From NCBI GenBank assembly GCA_034422455.1, contig DAOUJQ010000018.1, forward strand, positions 12,055 to 76,054: a stretch of 64,000 nucleotides of DNA. Reading direction: 5' to 3'. Shown here piece after piece: positions 50,774 through 59,752 of the stretch (within the stretch, counting starts at the first letter, position 1; each line of letters starts with the position of its first letter). The notes under the pieces are model-generated. The model worked only from the letters and a program-made list of their open reading frames with translations, was not told where the DNA came from and made no database searches. Origin of the DNA: UBA1127 sp034422455. GTDB taxonomy: Bacteria > Chloroflexota > Dehalococcoidia > Lucifugimonadales > UBA1127. The translations under genes were made by a program, and so were the position numbers.

Positions 50774-52468
50774 ATGGTGTCCACTCCACACGGCCAGCTG
50801 TTCGCGTCCAACCGGCCCGTTGTCATGGGCCGGCGGGGCATGGTGTCGAGCGGGCACCCGCTGGCGTCGCAGGCCGGCGTGTCAACGCTCCAGCGCGGGG
50901 GCAACGCCGTCGACGCCGCGTTGGCTGTGGCCGCAGCCGTCAGCGTCGTCGAGCCGCTCATGTCGGGCATCGGCGGCGACGGCTTCATCATGGTCTACAC
51001 CAGCGCGGATGACTCGCTGCAGGTGATCAACGCCACCGGCTCCGCGCCCTACGAGGCGACGCTGGAGCGCTACCAGGGCACGGGCATCCCCATGAAGGGC
51101 GTCCTTTCCACCTCTGTGCCCTCGCTGCTGCGGGGCTGGACGGCGGCGCACCAGCGCTACGGCACGCTGCCGCTCGCGGACGTTCTCGCGCCCGCCATCG
51201 ACCTCGCGGCCAACGGCTTCCCTGTCTCGCACCTGCTGGCGAAGAACATCGCCGAGGACCCGGTGCTGACCGTCTTCCCCACGTCGTCGGCGGTCTACGC
51301 GCGACAGGGGCGGCCCATTCGCGCGGGAGAGATGCTCTACCAGGAGGACCTCGCGCGCACCTTCGAGCGCATCGCCGCGGAGGGCGAGGGCGTTTTCTAC
51401 GAGGGCGACGTGGCGGAGGCGATGGTGCGGTTCATCCAGGAGCAGGGTGGCCTGATCACGATGCAGGACCTCGCCGACCAGCGCGCCCGGTGGTCGGACC
51501 CCATCTCGACCACGTACCGCGGCCACGTCGTCTACGAGGCGCCGCCCAACTCCAGCGGCCACGTGCTGTTGCAGGAGCTGAGCCTCGCCGAGCACTTCGA
51601 CCTGCGAGCGCTCGGGTGCAACTCGGCCGAGAGCGTGCACGTCATGGTCGAGGCCAAGCGGCTCGCCTTTGCCGACCGCGAGGTCTACATGGCCGACCCC
51701 GAGTGGGTGGAGGTGCCCGTCCCCGGCCTGATCTCCAAGGAATACGCCGCCGAGCGCGCCAAGCTCATCGACCCGGACCGCGCAGCGTCGAGCGTGGCCG
51801 CCGGCGAACCGTGGCGCTACCAGGGCTCTCAGCCCCCCAGGGCCGTCGCAGGCGTCTCCGCGCCGCGCGAGGACACCACCTGCTTCTGCGTCGTCGACCA
51901 GTGGGGCAACGCCGTCTCCATGCTCCAGAGCCTGCAGACGGCTTTCGGCTCCAGCATCATCGCGGGCGACACGGGCGTGTTGCTGAACAACCGCATGACC
52001 TACTGGCACCTGGACCCCAGCCACATCGACGTCCTGGAGCCCGGCAAGCGCGTCCGCCACACCATGAACCCGGTCATGGTCTTCAAGCAGACGGACGGGG
52101 GCCGCAAGCTCGCGCTGGTCTGCGGCACGCCCGGCGCCGACACGCAGGTGCAGACCAACTTCCAGGTCATCACCCATGTGCTCGACTTCGGCATGAACGT
52201 CGCGGGGGCCGTCGAAGCGCCGCGCTGGCGGCACGTGCAGGACGGCACCGAGTCGACGATCCCGCACACGGCCCCGGACGAGCTCCGCATGGAGGGACGC
52301 TTCCCGGCCAAGGCGCTCGACGGCCTGCGTAGTCGCGGTCACCCGGTGTCGGTCATCGGCGACTGGGCGGCGACCGGCAGCGAGGTGATGATCCAGGTGG
52401 ACACGGAGACGGGCGCCTTGTACGGCGCGGCGGACCCGCGTCGCGACGGCTACGCCATCGGGTGGTAG
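50774..52468 (+). CDS. Gamma-glutamyltransferase family hydrolase
   Basis: 564 residues. It has the family's early GMVSSGHPLASQAGVSTLQR, the middle GGNAVDAALAVAAAVSVVEP, and the autoprocessing/nucleophile Thr in EDTTCFCVVDQWGNAVS (near residue 370), followed by the GVLLNNRM loop and the late NPVMVFKQTDGG. The precursor self-cleaves at that Thr to give two subunits. Family members hydrolyse glutathione or related gamma-glutamyl or cephalosporin-like substrates. No signal peptide is visible, so it may be cytoplasmic. TAGGAGG lies before the ATG. Confidence 0.92.
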   Translation: MVSTPHGQLFASNRPVVMGRRGMVSSGHPLASQAGVSTLQRGGNAVDAALAVAAAVSVVEPLMSGIGGDGFIMVYTSADDSLQVINATGSAPYEATLERYQGTGIPMKGVLSTSVPSLLRGWTAAHQRYGTLPLADVLAPAIDLAANGFPVSHLLAKNIAEDPVLTVFPTSSAVYARQGRPIRAGEMLYQEDLARTFERIAAEGEGVFYEGDVAEAMVRFIQEQGGLITMQDLADQRARWSDPISTTYRGHVVYEAPPNSSGHVLLQELSLAEHFDLRALGCNSAESVHVMVEAKRLAFADREVYMADPEWVEVPVPGLISKEYAAERAKLIDPDRAASSVAAGEPWRYQGSQPPRAVAGVSAPREDTTCFCVVDQWGNAVSMLQSLQTAFGSSIIAGDTGVLLNNRMTYWHLDPSHIDVLEPGKRVRHTMNPVMVFKQTDGGRKLALVCGTPGADTQVQTNFQVITHVLDFGMNVAGAVEAPRWRHVQDGTESTIPHTAPDELRMEGRFPAKALDGLRSRGHPVSVIGDWAATGSEVMIQVDTETGALYGAADPRRDGYAIGW

Positions 52469-52477
52469 AGTGAGCCT

Positions 52478-52519
52478 ATCCGTTCACCCTGAGCCCGTCG
52501 AAGGGTTCTACGAACGGAT
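52478..52519. repeat. Dispersed-repeat hairpin between ggt-like and VOC genes
   Basis: ATCCGTTC (52478-52485) and GAACGGAT (52512-52519) form an 8-bp inverted repeat flanking an antisense copy of the CTTCGAC-CTCAGG repeat core. It may serve as a terminator. Confidence 0.6.
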
Positions 52520-52538
52520 TGGATAAGGGAGGTAAGCC

Positions 52539-52922
52539 ATGCAGCAGACGGAAATCCAGATCAGGACGACGGGTATCGACCACGTGGTGCTGTGGGTGAC
52601 CGACCTGGAGCGGTCGAAGCGGTTCTACATCGACCTACTGGGGATGACCGTCGCCCACGAGTCGGACTGGCAGTCGTTCCTCTGGTGTGGCAGCGAGCAG
52701 GTGGCGCTGTTTCGCGTCCGCGAGGGGATGGAGACCAAGGGCGGCGTCGAGCTAAACCACATGGCGCTCAGGATGGAACCGGAGTCCTACGAGGCGACCA
52801 AGGCGAGGCTGGAGAACGCGGGTGTCTATGTCCACGGGCGGCCCGGCGACCCCACGTGCATCTACTTCGACGACCCGGACGGCCACGGCCTGCAGCTGCT
52901 GTACAAGGGGTACGACGGGTAG
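52539..52922 (+). CDS. VOC family (glyoxalase-like) protein
   Basis: This 127-residue protein has two beta-alpha-beta-beta-beta modules: GIDHVVLWVTDLERSKRFY with the first ligand His, and VELNHMALRMEPESYEATKA with the second. The closing YFDDPDGHGLQLLYKGYD has the metal-binding and substrate loop. It belongs to the glyoxalase/bleomycin-resistance/dioxygenase superfamily; activity unknown. GGGAGG precedes the ATG by 5-6 bp. It is convergent with the phosphatase gene, with about 10 bp between. Confidence 0.9.
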   Translation: MQQTEIQIRTTGIDHVVLWVTDLERSKRFYIDLLGMTVAHESDWQSFLWCGSEQVALFRVREGMETKGGVELNHMALRMEPESYEATKARLENAGVYVHGRPGDPTCIYFDDPDGHGLQLLYKGYDG

Positions 52923-52931
52923 GCTGCTCCT

Positions 52932-53477
52932 CTAGCGACCAGGCTCGCTCCAGTTGCGCACGTAGTCGTGCTGCTCGTCGGTCTGCGGCGTGCGCAAAAT
53001 GCGGGCCGACTTCTCAGTGCCCTGCCACCACTCGGCAATCTGCGCCAGGGCGGCTTCGCCCGACCACCCATGCCGGACCAGCCAGCACCCCACTGTCGTG
53101 CCGGTGCGGCCGACCCCCGCGAGGCAGTGCACGTACACCGTATGCCCAGCGTCGATTGCGCTGTCGACTGAGTCGAGGATGCGCACCATCTGGCCGGGCG
53201 ACGTCGGGATTTCCATGTCGACAATGGCGTGGCGCTCGTACCCAACCTCGATCCCTCGGCGCCTTGCCTCCTTAACGAGGTCGTAGGTGTAGGGCTTGTT
53301 CACACCCCTCTCCGTCAGGTCGATGAAGTGTGTCACGCTCCCGTCAAGGAGCCCGTGCATGTTCTCCAGGGTCGGACGGCGAAGGGTCGCGCCCGGGTAC
53401 TCGCCTGCCAGGAACCGGCCGGGGGCCACCCAGTAGCTGTTGGCGATGGGGCGGACAAGGGTTTCGACTGCCGGCAT
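52932..53477 (-). CDS. Dual-specificity/tyrosine phosphatase-like protein, copy 1
   Basis: This 181-residue protein has the PTP P-loop YVHCLAGVGRTGTTVGCWLV (CX5R, near 125-132), with an upstream THFIDLTERGVNKPYTYD and the late WWQGTEKSARILRTPQTDEQ region. It is one of two similar phosphatases that flank an ADP-ribosylglycohydrolase gene; the other is at 54574-55146. Both share PIANSYWV/PIPNSYWV near the N-terminus and the ending DYVRNW[ST]EP. It dephosphorylates a protein or small phosphorylated metabolite. GAGGAGG lies before the ATG. Confidence 0.87.
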   Translation of the reverse strand: MPAVETLVRPIANSYWVAPGRFLAGEYPGATLRRPTLENMHGLLDGSVTHFIDLTERGVNKPYTYDLVKEARRRGIEVGYERHAIVDMEIPTSPGQMVRILDSVDSAIDAGHTVYVHCLAGVGRTGTTVGCWLVRHGWSGEAALAQIAEWWQGTEKSARILRTPQTDEQHDYVRNWSEPGR

Positions 53478-53611
53478 ATGGACTTCCTCCTCTTGTACGG
53501 ATGTTCTTCCCTACACTTACGAGTGTGACGCACAAGGGGAGCCAGTCAACGAACAGGACGTTAACGGATGACGAAATCAGCAACGGGCAAGCGACTCGTG
53601 AGGCGAAAAGC

Positions 53612-54577
53612 TTATGGACGAGGGTTGTCGGAACGCGGCGACAACCCCGACCCCTCGTACAGCGCGTCCGCCATCGCGGTGATCTCCGATGCCATCGCAA
53701 GTTTGGCCCGCCATGCGCCGGGAATTCCGTCGACCCCGTAGTAGGCCCCTGCGATCTGCCCGTAGATGGCAGCCGTCGTGTCGGCATCATCACCCAGGTT
53801 CGCGGCAAGCAGCGCCCCTTCGCGGAAGTCTTGCGACTTGTAGAAGGCCCATAGCGCCGCCTCCAGCGCGGGCACGACGTATCCCTTGCCCTTAATCTCC
53901 GGCGGCTCCTTGTCCTTGAAGGAACCGGCCGCGATGACCGCGATCCCCTCAGCCAACGGCTCGTCATGCCACAACCCTGTGACCGGGCAGTAGTTGGGCG
54001 CTAACAGCGACGCCTTGTCCACACCACTCACTACTCCGACCAAGAGCCCGGCGAAGTACCGGCATGCGTCCACCGCCTCCCGCGCGCCGTGCGTCGTGCG
54101 GGAGCTGTCGGCGCTCATGGCAATCGCCTCGTGCGGGTCTGCTGCGAAGTAGAGCGGCACGGGCGCCAGCCGCATCAGTGAGCCGTTACCCGCCGAGTTC
54201 GGGTCCGTTGACCCCGCAAACGGCTCTCCAGTGCGCTCGTAGCGAGAGAGCGCGCTCGACACAGTGCGGCCGATGTCGAAACATCGCCCATTCGATGCCA
54301 TGTAGCCCTCGCGCCGCCAACGGACATAACGACGCATCTGGTCTTCCGCGTCAAACCCCTGCCGCTCGATGAGGCTGGCGGCCAGGCACAGGGCCATGGA
54401 CGTGTCGTCGGTCCACTCGCCCGCCCGCAGGTGGAACGGCCCGCCGCCGACCATGTCATCGATGGGGCGGAAGCTGCCGGGCCTCGAAAACTCCAGCGCT
54501 GTGCCAAGCGCATCGCCCGCCGCAAGCCCCAGCAGTGCGCCGCGATACCGGTCTCGCGCTGTCGGTCCGCCTGTCAT
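53612..54577 (-). CDS. ADP-ribosylglycohydrolase family protein
   Basis: This 321-residue protein has the DraG/ARH fold: GALLGLAAGDALGTALEFSR at the N-terminus, the WTDDTSMALCLAASLIERQG motif with metal-binding Asp residues, and the late GALLAANLGDDADTTAAIYG with GDDADT completing the magnesium site. These enzymes remove ADP-ribose from proteins or cleave ADP-ribosylated metabolites. The ATG overlaps the 3' end of the upstream phosphatase gene by 4 bp, so they are translated together. The downstream phosphatase is 134 bp away on the same strand. Confidence 0.92.
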   Translation of the reverse strand: MTGGPTARDRYRGALLGLAAGDALGTALEFSRPGSFRPIDDMVGGGPFHLRAGEWTDDTSMALCLAASLIERQGFDAEDQMRRYVRWRREGYMASNGRCFDIGRTVSSALSRYERTGEPFAGSTDPNSAGNGSLMRLAPVPLYFAADPHEAIAMSADSSRTTHGAREAVDACRYFAGLLVGVVSGVDKASLLAPNYCPVTGLWHDEPLAEGIAVIAAGSFKDKEPPEIKGKGYVVPALEAALWAFYKSQDFREGALLAANLGDDADTTAAIYGQIAGAYYGVDGIPGAWRAKLAMASEITAMADALYEGSGLSPRSDNPRP

Positions 54578-55146
54578 CGGGCCGGCTCTGTCCAGTTGCG
54601 AACGTAATCGTCCTGTTGGTCGGTCTCCGGAGACCGTGGATGGCGGTAGGCTTTGTCCATTCCCCGAAACAACTCTGCCACGCGCTCCAACGCCTCGTCG
54701 CCGGTGTGACCATGCCGCACAAGCCAGCAGCCCACAACCGTTCCTGTCCGCCCGACGCCGCCCAGGCAGTGCACATACACCGTCTTGCCGGCATCGATGG
54801 CTTCGTCTATGGAGTCGAGGATGGCCGTCATCACCAGCGGCGACCGCGGCACGCCCGCATCCCTGACTGGACGACGCACATGCGCCGCGTCGACGCGGCG
54901 TTTCCGGGCTTCCTCGTCCAGCAAGTTGTCATAGGGGATGTTCACCCCCTCTTCCGTCAGATCGATGAAGCGGGTGATCCCTGCCCCCAAGAGCATCCGG
55001 ATTTTCGTACGTGCATCAGCGGCAATAAGCGCGCCGGGGTACTCCCCTGCAGCAAAACGGGCCGGGACTACCCAGTAGCTATTGGGAATGGGACGTATAA
55101 GACCGCTTGCAGACACAGGCAATGACTCCTGACAGGTAGGGTTCAT
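54574..55146 (-). CDS. Dual-specificity/tyrosine phosphatase-like protein, copy 2
   Basis: This 190-residue protein has the CX5R loop YVHCLGGVGRTGTVVGCWLV and shares its start (PIPNSYWVVPARFAAGEYPG) and end (DDYVRNWTEPAR) with the phosphatase at 52932-53477. They are diverged paralogues at either side of the ADP-ribosylglycohydrolase gene. The reverse order is phosphatase 2, glycohydrolase, phosphatase 1, as transcribed. The first frame codon is the ATG at 55146. Confidence 0.87.
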   Translation of the reverse strand: MNPTCQESLPVSASGLIRPIPNSYWVVPARFAAGEYPGALIAADARTKIRMLLGAGITRFIDLTEEGVNIPYDNLLDEEARKRRVDAAHVRRPVRDAGVPRSPLVMTAILDSIDEAIDAGKTVYVHCLGGVGRTGTVVGCWLVRHGHTGDEALERVAELFRGMDKAYRHPRSPETDQQDDYVRNWTEPAR

Positions 55147-55243
55147 TCCATTGTGACCGGTGGAAGAGGAAGGTCAAGCAGGGGCTCGACTGAAAGCAAT
55201 GGCGTTGTGGCAGGCAGTCACGGAATCGCAAAGAAGCTCACGT

Positions 55244-55331
55244 TGGCGGAGGGAGTGGGATTCGAACCCACGGTGGGTTGCCCCACACCTGTTTTCAAGA
55301 CAGGCGCCATAGTCCGCTCGGCCATCCCTCC
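55244..55331 (-). tRNA. tRNA-Ser (UGA), CCA encoded
   Basis: Minus strand: acceptor GGAGGGA/TCCCTCC, then a discriminator G at 55247 and an encoded CCA (55246-55244). The anticodon stem is CCTGT/ACAGG with loop CTTGAAA, so the anticodon is TGA, serine. A long variable arm GTGTGGGGCAACCCACC is present, as expected for type II tRNA. It lies 49 bp downstream of serS on the same strand. Confidence 0.95.
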
Positions 55332-55380
55332 GCGATGGGGCGCTGCTTTCAGGCTAGCCCATTTCGGCTTTCCGTGCGAG

Positions 55381-56670
55381 CTACGCGATCACGTCGGCGC
55401 CCATGTACGGCTGGAGCACGGCCGGCACCTCGACTGAGCCGTCCTCGCGCTGGTACGTCTCCAGCACCGCGATGATGATCCGCGGCAGCGCCAGTCCGGA
55501 GCCGTTCAGCGTGTGCGGGTACTGGGGCCGGGCGCCCGCTTCCGGCCGGTAGCGGATATTGGACCGCCGGGCTTGGAAGTCTGTGCAGGTGGAGCACGAG
55601 CTCACCTCCAGCCACTCTTCGCACCCCGGCGACCACACCTCGATGTCGTACGTCTTGGCCGACTGAAAGCCCATATCGCCGGCGCACAGCGACAGCACGC
55701 GGTAGGGCAGCCCAAGCTGTCGGAGCAGGTCCTCTGCGTCGGCCACCAGCGACTCCAACGCCGCGTCGCCTTCGTCCGGTTCGACCAGGTGGTACATCTC
55801 CACCTTGTTGAACTGGTGGACGCGCTTGATGCCCCGGGTGTCGCGGCCCGATGCCGCCTTTTCGCGTCGAAAACACGGCGTCTGCGCCACGTACTTGAGC
55901 GGCAGCGTGCCGGGGTCGAGGATCTCGTCGCGGTGCAGCCCGGTCAATGCCACCTCGGCGGTGGGCAGCAGCCACAGGTCCTCCTCGATGTCGCGGTACA
56001 GGTTGTCGCCGAACTTGGGCAGATTGCCGGAGCCGAGCATGACCTGTTCCCGCACCATGGCCGGCAGGGCCATCTCCGTGTACCCGTGCTCCCTTGTGTG
56101 CACGTCCAGCATCCAGCTGATGAGCGCCCGCTCCAGCTTGGCGGCGGCGCCGGTCAACACGTAGAACCGGGCGCCGGAGAGCTTGGCCCCACGCTCCATG
56201 TCGATGGCGCTCAGCTTCTCGCCGAGGTCCCAATGCGCCAGCGGCGTGAAGCTGTACGATTGCGCCTCGCCCCATGAGCGTACGACGACGTTCGCCGACT
56301 CGTCGAGGCCGTCCGGCGTCGAGTCCAGCGGCAGGTTGGGGTACTCCAGCATCATCGACTCGATGGCCGACTCCGCTTCGCTGATGGCGGCGCCGAGTTC
56401 CTCTACTCGCGCATTGAGCGTTTGGGTCTCCCCTCGCAACTCCTCCAGCCTTGCCGGGTCGCTGTTCCCACTGCGGGAGGCCGCCATGAGCCGCCCAAAC
56501 TCCCGGCTCATCTGGTTGTGTGTCGCACGAAGGTTGTCGCGCTCCGTCACGGCCGCGCGTCGCTCCTCGTCCAGCCGCAGCAGCGCGCTCAGGTCGGCGG
56601 ACTCCCCTCGGCGTGCAAGCGCGGCAGCCACCTCGTCAGGCGCTCTGCGTATGAGATCGATGCTCAACAT
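55381..56670 (-). CDS. serS: Seryl-tRNA synthetase
   Basis: 429 residues. The N-terminal long coiled-coil arm (RRDERR-like RLDEERRAAVTERDNLRATH, near residues 30-50) binds tRNA-Ser. The catalytic domain holds motif 2 TPCFRREKAASGRDTRGIKR and motif 3 GSGLALPRIIIAVLETYQRE. It charges tRNA-Ser, and a tRNA-Ser gene is directly downstream. Full length for the family. ATG at 56670. No strong ribosome site. Confidence 0.97.
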   Translation of the reverse strand: MLSIDLIRRAPDEVAAALARRGESADLSALLRLDEERRAAVTERDNLRATHNQMSREFGRLMAASRSGNSDPARLEELRGETQTLNARVEELGAAISEAESAIESMMLEYPNLPLDSTPDGLDESANVVVRSWGEAQSYSFTPLAHWDLGEKLSAIDMERGAKLSGARFYVLTGAAAKLERALISWMLDVHTREHGYTEMALPAMVREQVMLGSGNLPKFGDNLYRDIEEDLWLLPTAEVALTGLHRDEILDPGTLPLKYVAQTPCFRREKAASGRDTRGIKRVHQFNKVEMYHLVEPDEGDAALESLVADAEDLLRQLGLPYRVLSLCAGDMGFQSAKTYDIEVWSPGCEEWLEVSSCSTCTDFQARRSNIRYRPEAGARPQYPHTLNGSGLALPRIIIAVLETYQREDGSVEVPAVLQPYMGADVIA

Positions 56671-56786
56671 GACTCAGAGGTTCCTTCAGTTGGATTCGAT
56701 CGCCCAGAGGGTCGCTAACTACAAATCATAGCTTGCCCATCCTGGCGAAGGAAGGGGGAGGAGGTGTCTCCGGGCCCGTGGACGTG

Positions 56787-58202
56787 CTACAGCGCAGGCG
56801 AGCGCTTGTGCCATTCCGTGCTCTGCTCGTAAGCGTGGGCGAGCCGAAGCAGCGTGCCCTCTTCGAACGGCTTGGCGACAAGCTGGAAGCCTATGGGCAT
56901 GCCGCCAGCCGCGAACCCGCAGGGCACGGAGATGGCCGGGAAGCCCGTGAGGTTGAAGGGCTGCGTGTACCAGGTCACGGCCGCCCGCAGGTCTATGGGA
57001 CTGCCGCCGACCGTCACCTCGTTCTGGCCGATGGGCGGCGCTCCCAGCGGAAGCATCGGCGTGGCCAGCGCGTCGAAGTCCCCCATGGCCGACAGGAGCT
57101 GCTCGCGAAGCTGCACCTGCCTCTCCCTGGCGTTCACGTAGTCCGCCGCGATGTTCCCCCGGCCGGCGGTCAACCGACCGAGCACGTCTTCGCCGTAGTC
57201 CTGCGGCCGCTCGTCGAGGTTGGCCGCGTGGTACGCCGCCGCCTCCGACGAGAGGATGGTGAAGTTGGTGGGCAGCATTTCCTGGATGAAGGGCAACTCC
57301 ACAGGGTCGATGACATGCGCGCCCAGGCCAGCAAGCACGGCGAGCGCCGCCTCGACCACGCGCTCAATGTCGTCGTCCATGACGAGGCGATAATTGCCGC
57401 GCAGGACGCCGACACGCAGGCTGCTAGCGCCTGTAGACAGCACTTCGAGGTAGTTGGGCACCGGCGTGTCGACGGAGCGCGGGTCCAGCGCGTCGTATCC
57501 GGCGATAGCCTGCAGCATGATCGCGGCGTCCTCCACTGTGCGCGTCATCGGCCCCGCGTGGTCCAGCGACGTCGAGAGAGGCAGTACGCCGCGCTTGCTG
57601 ACACGGCCGTAGGTCGGCTTCAGGCCGACGATGCCGCAGAAGGCCGCCGGTATGCGGATGGATCCGCCCGTGTCGGACCCCAGCGACGCCGCACAGAGGC
57701 CTGCGGCGGTGGCGGCCCCTGAGCCGCCGCTGGACCCGCCGGTGATACACTCCGTGTTCCAGGGGTTCCGGGCGGAGCCGTAGTGCGGGTTCACGTTGGT
57801 GATGCCGAAGGCGAACTCGTGCATGTTGAGCTTGCCCAGCAGCACGGCCCCCGCGTCCGCGAGGTTGGCCGCCACGGGGCAGTCCTCGTCGGGCACGTTC
57901 TCTGCCAGGATCTTGCTGCCGCCGGTGGTCGGTATCCCTGCCGTGTCGTACAGATCCTTCAACGCGATGGGGACACCGTGCAGCGGCCCACGATGCTGCC
58001 CCGCAGCGATCTCCGTCTCCGCCTGCCTCGCCCGCTCCATCGCGTGGTCAGCGGTGACGGTGATGTACGAATTGATCTTGGGATCGACGGCCTCAATGCG
58101 GTCGAGGTAGGCCTGGGTCAGCTCCACGGGTGAGAGCCGCCGCGCCGCTATCTCTCGCCCGGCGTTGGCTGCGCTGAGGTTGTACAGGTCTGTGTCGGGC
58201 AT
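56787..58202 (-). CDS. Amidase (amidase-signature family)
   Basis: 471 residues with the Ser-Ser-Lys triad: Lys in GVPIALKDLYDTAGIPTTGG, then the signature TGGSSGGSGAATAAGLCAAS followed by LGSDTGGSIRIPA. The start at ATG 58202 (a frame opens further upstream to 58238) gives a normal N-terminus, DLYNLSAANAGREIAARRLS. It is like gatA in fold but has the lone-amidase pattern with LHGVPIALKD, and no gatC or gatB is near. It hydrolyses an amide of an unknown substrate. Transcribed away from the tRNA-Ala gene. Confidence 0.88.
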   Translation of the reverse strand: MPDTDLYNLSAANAGREIAARRLSPVELTQAYLDRIEAVDPKINSYITVTADHAMERARQAETEIAAGQHRGPLHGVPIALKDLYDTAGIPTTGGSKILAENVPDEDCPVAANLADAGAVLLGKLNMHEFAFGITNVNPHYGSARNPWNTECITGGSSGGSGAATAAGLCAASLGSDTGGSIRIPAAFCGIVGLKPTYGRVSKRGVLPLSTSLDHAGPMTRTVEDAAIMLQAIAGYDALDPRSVDTPVPNYLEVLSTGASSLRVGVLRGNYRLVMDDDIERVVEAALAVLAGLGAHVIDPVELPFIQEMLPTNFTILSSEAAAYHAANLDERPQDYGEDVLGRLTAGRGNIAADYVNARERQVQLREQLLSAMGDFDALATPMLPLGAPPIGQNEVTVGGSPIDLRAAVTWYTQPFNLTGFPAISVPCGFAAGGMPIGFQLVAKPFEEGTLLRLAHAYEQSTEWHKRSPAL

Positions 58203-58289
58203 GGTTGTCCCCCTGGACTTGAGGTGAATCAAGCCCAAGCATAGTGGGGCAACCCTGCTTGGGCAAGGCGCGCCTGTAGTGCATCGTGA

Positions 58290-58295
58290 TATAAT
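58290..58295 (+). promoter_or_regulatory. -10 box of the tRNA-Ala promoter
   Basis: A perfect TATAAT hexamer lies 13 bp before the tRNA-Ala 5' end. A good -35 is not evident at 16-18 bp upstream. Confidence 0.45.
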
Positions 58296-58308
58296 CGGAA
58301 GGTAACAT

Positions 58309-58384
58309 GGGGATATAGCTCAGCTGGAAGAGCGCTGCGTTCGCATCGCAGAGGCCGGGGGTTCGAATCCCCCTATCTCCACCA
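58309..58384 (+). tRNA. tRNA-Ala (CGC), CCA encoded
   Basis: Acceptor GGGGATA pairs with TATCTCC (one G-U), then discriminator A and encoded CCA (58382-58384). The anticodon stem is CTGCG/CGCAG with loop TTCGCAT, anticodon CGC. T-loop TTCGAAT. A tyrosine-type integrase gene starts about 157 bp downstream on the same strand. Confidence 0.95.
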
Positions 58385-58540
58385 ACCACCCCTCCGCATG
58401 CATCTTGCCTCGCCCCATCCATCCCCGAATTTATATTTGAAAATGGTGTTTTCGTACCCATCCGTGCTTGCTGTGCCCTGTGAGTTCCCTTCCCAGGTGT
58501 GGTAAAATATGTGGGAACAGACCAGCACGGAGGGGGAACG

Positions 58541-59752
58541 ATGCCACTCTCAGCGACGCGGGCGAACGCTCTAAAAGCCCCGGGACGCTATGCCGATGGC
58601 GGGGGCCTCTATCTCTACATCAGCAAGGCGGGGGGCAAGTCCTGGGTCCAGCGCATCACCGTCGACGGCCGCCGGCGGGACATCGGCCTGGGCGGTTATC
58701 CGGCGGTCGGCCTTGCCCAGGCGCGGGCGAAGGCGGCCAGCAACCGGGCCGCCTTGGCCGAGGGCCGCGATCCCGTGGCGGAACGGCACGCGCCGGTGAT
58801 GCCGACCTTCCGGGAAGCCGCCGAGGCGGTGCACCGGGCCAACCTCCCCCGGTGGCGGAACGAGCGGCATGCGGCGAGCTGGCTCCAGACTCTGGAGCGG
58901 CACGCCATGCCGGTGCTGGGCAACGTGCCCCTGGACCGGATCGACCGGGGGGCCGTGCTCCGGGTCCTCACGCCCATCTGGACGACCCGTCCCGAGACCG
59001 CGCGGCGGGTGCGGCAGCGGATGCGGACCGTCTTCAAGTGGGGTATGGCCCACGGCTTCATGGAAACGAACCCGGCGGGCGAGGCCATTGACGGGGCGCT
59101 GGCTCCGATGCCGAAGGTGAAGGCCCACCATAGGACGCTCCCCTATCGGGACGTGAGTGGGGCGCTGGCGACGGTGGCGGCGTCCCAGGCGTCCATAGCC
59201 GCCAAGCTGTGCTTCCGGTTCTTGGTGCTGACGGGGACCCGCTCCGGCGAGGCCCGGGGGGCCACCTGGGATGAGATCGACGTGGAGGGCCAAGAGTGGC
59301 GCATCCCGTCCCGGCGGATGAAGGCGGGGATGGCGCATCGGGTCCCCCTGAGCGGGCAGGCGCTGGAGGTGCTGCGGGAGGCCAGGATCCTGCGGGACGA
59401 GAGCGGGTTGGTGTTCCCGTCGCCCCAGAAGGAGGGGGCGACCCTGTCGGACATGACGCTGACGAAGATCCTGCGAGCAGTGGGGCTGGCGGACCGGGCG
59501 ACGGTGCACGGGTTTCGCAGCAGCTTCAAGAACTGGACGCTGGAGCGGACGGACACGCCCTGGGCGGTCTCGGAGGCGGCGCTGGCCCACGTCCTGGGCA
59601 ACGCGACGGAGCAGGCCTACGCCCGCTCGGACCTCTTCGAGCGGCGCCGCACGCTGATGCAGCAGTGGGCGGACTACCTGACCGGCGATACCGACCAGGA
59701 CCGGGATCACGGGTCCGCGTTGCTTGATGCTGGGCGGAGTGGACGAGGCTAG
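58541..59752 (+). CDS. P4-type tyrosine recombinase (integrase)
   Basis: 403 residues. The N-terminal part has the phage-integrase Arm DNA-binding (DUF4102) domain (YADGGGLYLYISKAGGKSWV, then RRRDIGLGGYPAVGLAQARA). The core holds TGTRSGEARGATWDEID (catalytic Arg), HGFRSSFKNWTLE (His-x-x-Arg), LAHVLGNATEQAYARSDLFE (His and Tyr-containing region). This is the P4/CP4-57 type that inserts into tRNA 3' ends. The ATG at 58541 has GGAGGGGG upstream; an in-frame GTG at 58499 is possible. It follows tRNA-Ala directly, so tRNA-Ala is the likely attB. An AlpA-like gene converges on its end, overlapping by 4 bp. Confidence 0.93.
   Translation: MPLSATRANALKAPGRYADGGGLYLYISKAGGKSWVQRITVDGRRRDIGLGGYPAVGLAQARAKAASNRAALAEGRDPVAERHAPVMPTFREAAEAVHRANLPRWRNERHAASWLQTLERHAMPVLGNVPLDRIDRGAVLRVLTPIWTTRPETARRVRQRMRTVFKWGMAHGFMETNPAGEAIDGALAPMPKVKAHHRTLPYRDVSGALATVAASQASIAAKLCFRFLVLTGTRSGEARGATWDEIDVEGQEWRIPSRRMKAGMAHRVPLSGQALEVLREARILRDESGLVFPSPQKEGATLSDMTLTKILRAVGLADRATVHGFRSSFKNWTLERTDTPWAVSEAALAHVLGNATEQAYARSDLFERRRTLMQQWADYLTGDTDQDRDHGSALLDAGRSGRG

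Noticed and set aside
53612..54577. Toxin-antitoxin or defence operon around the ADP-ribosylglycohydrolase
   Set aside because: No ADP-ribosyltransferase toxin or DNA-targeting gene is adjacent, so calling it a DarTG-like system is not supported.
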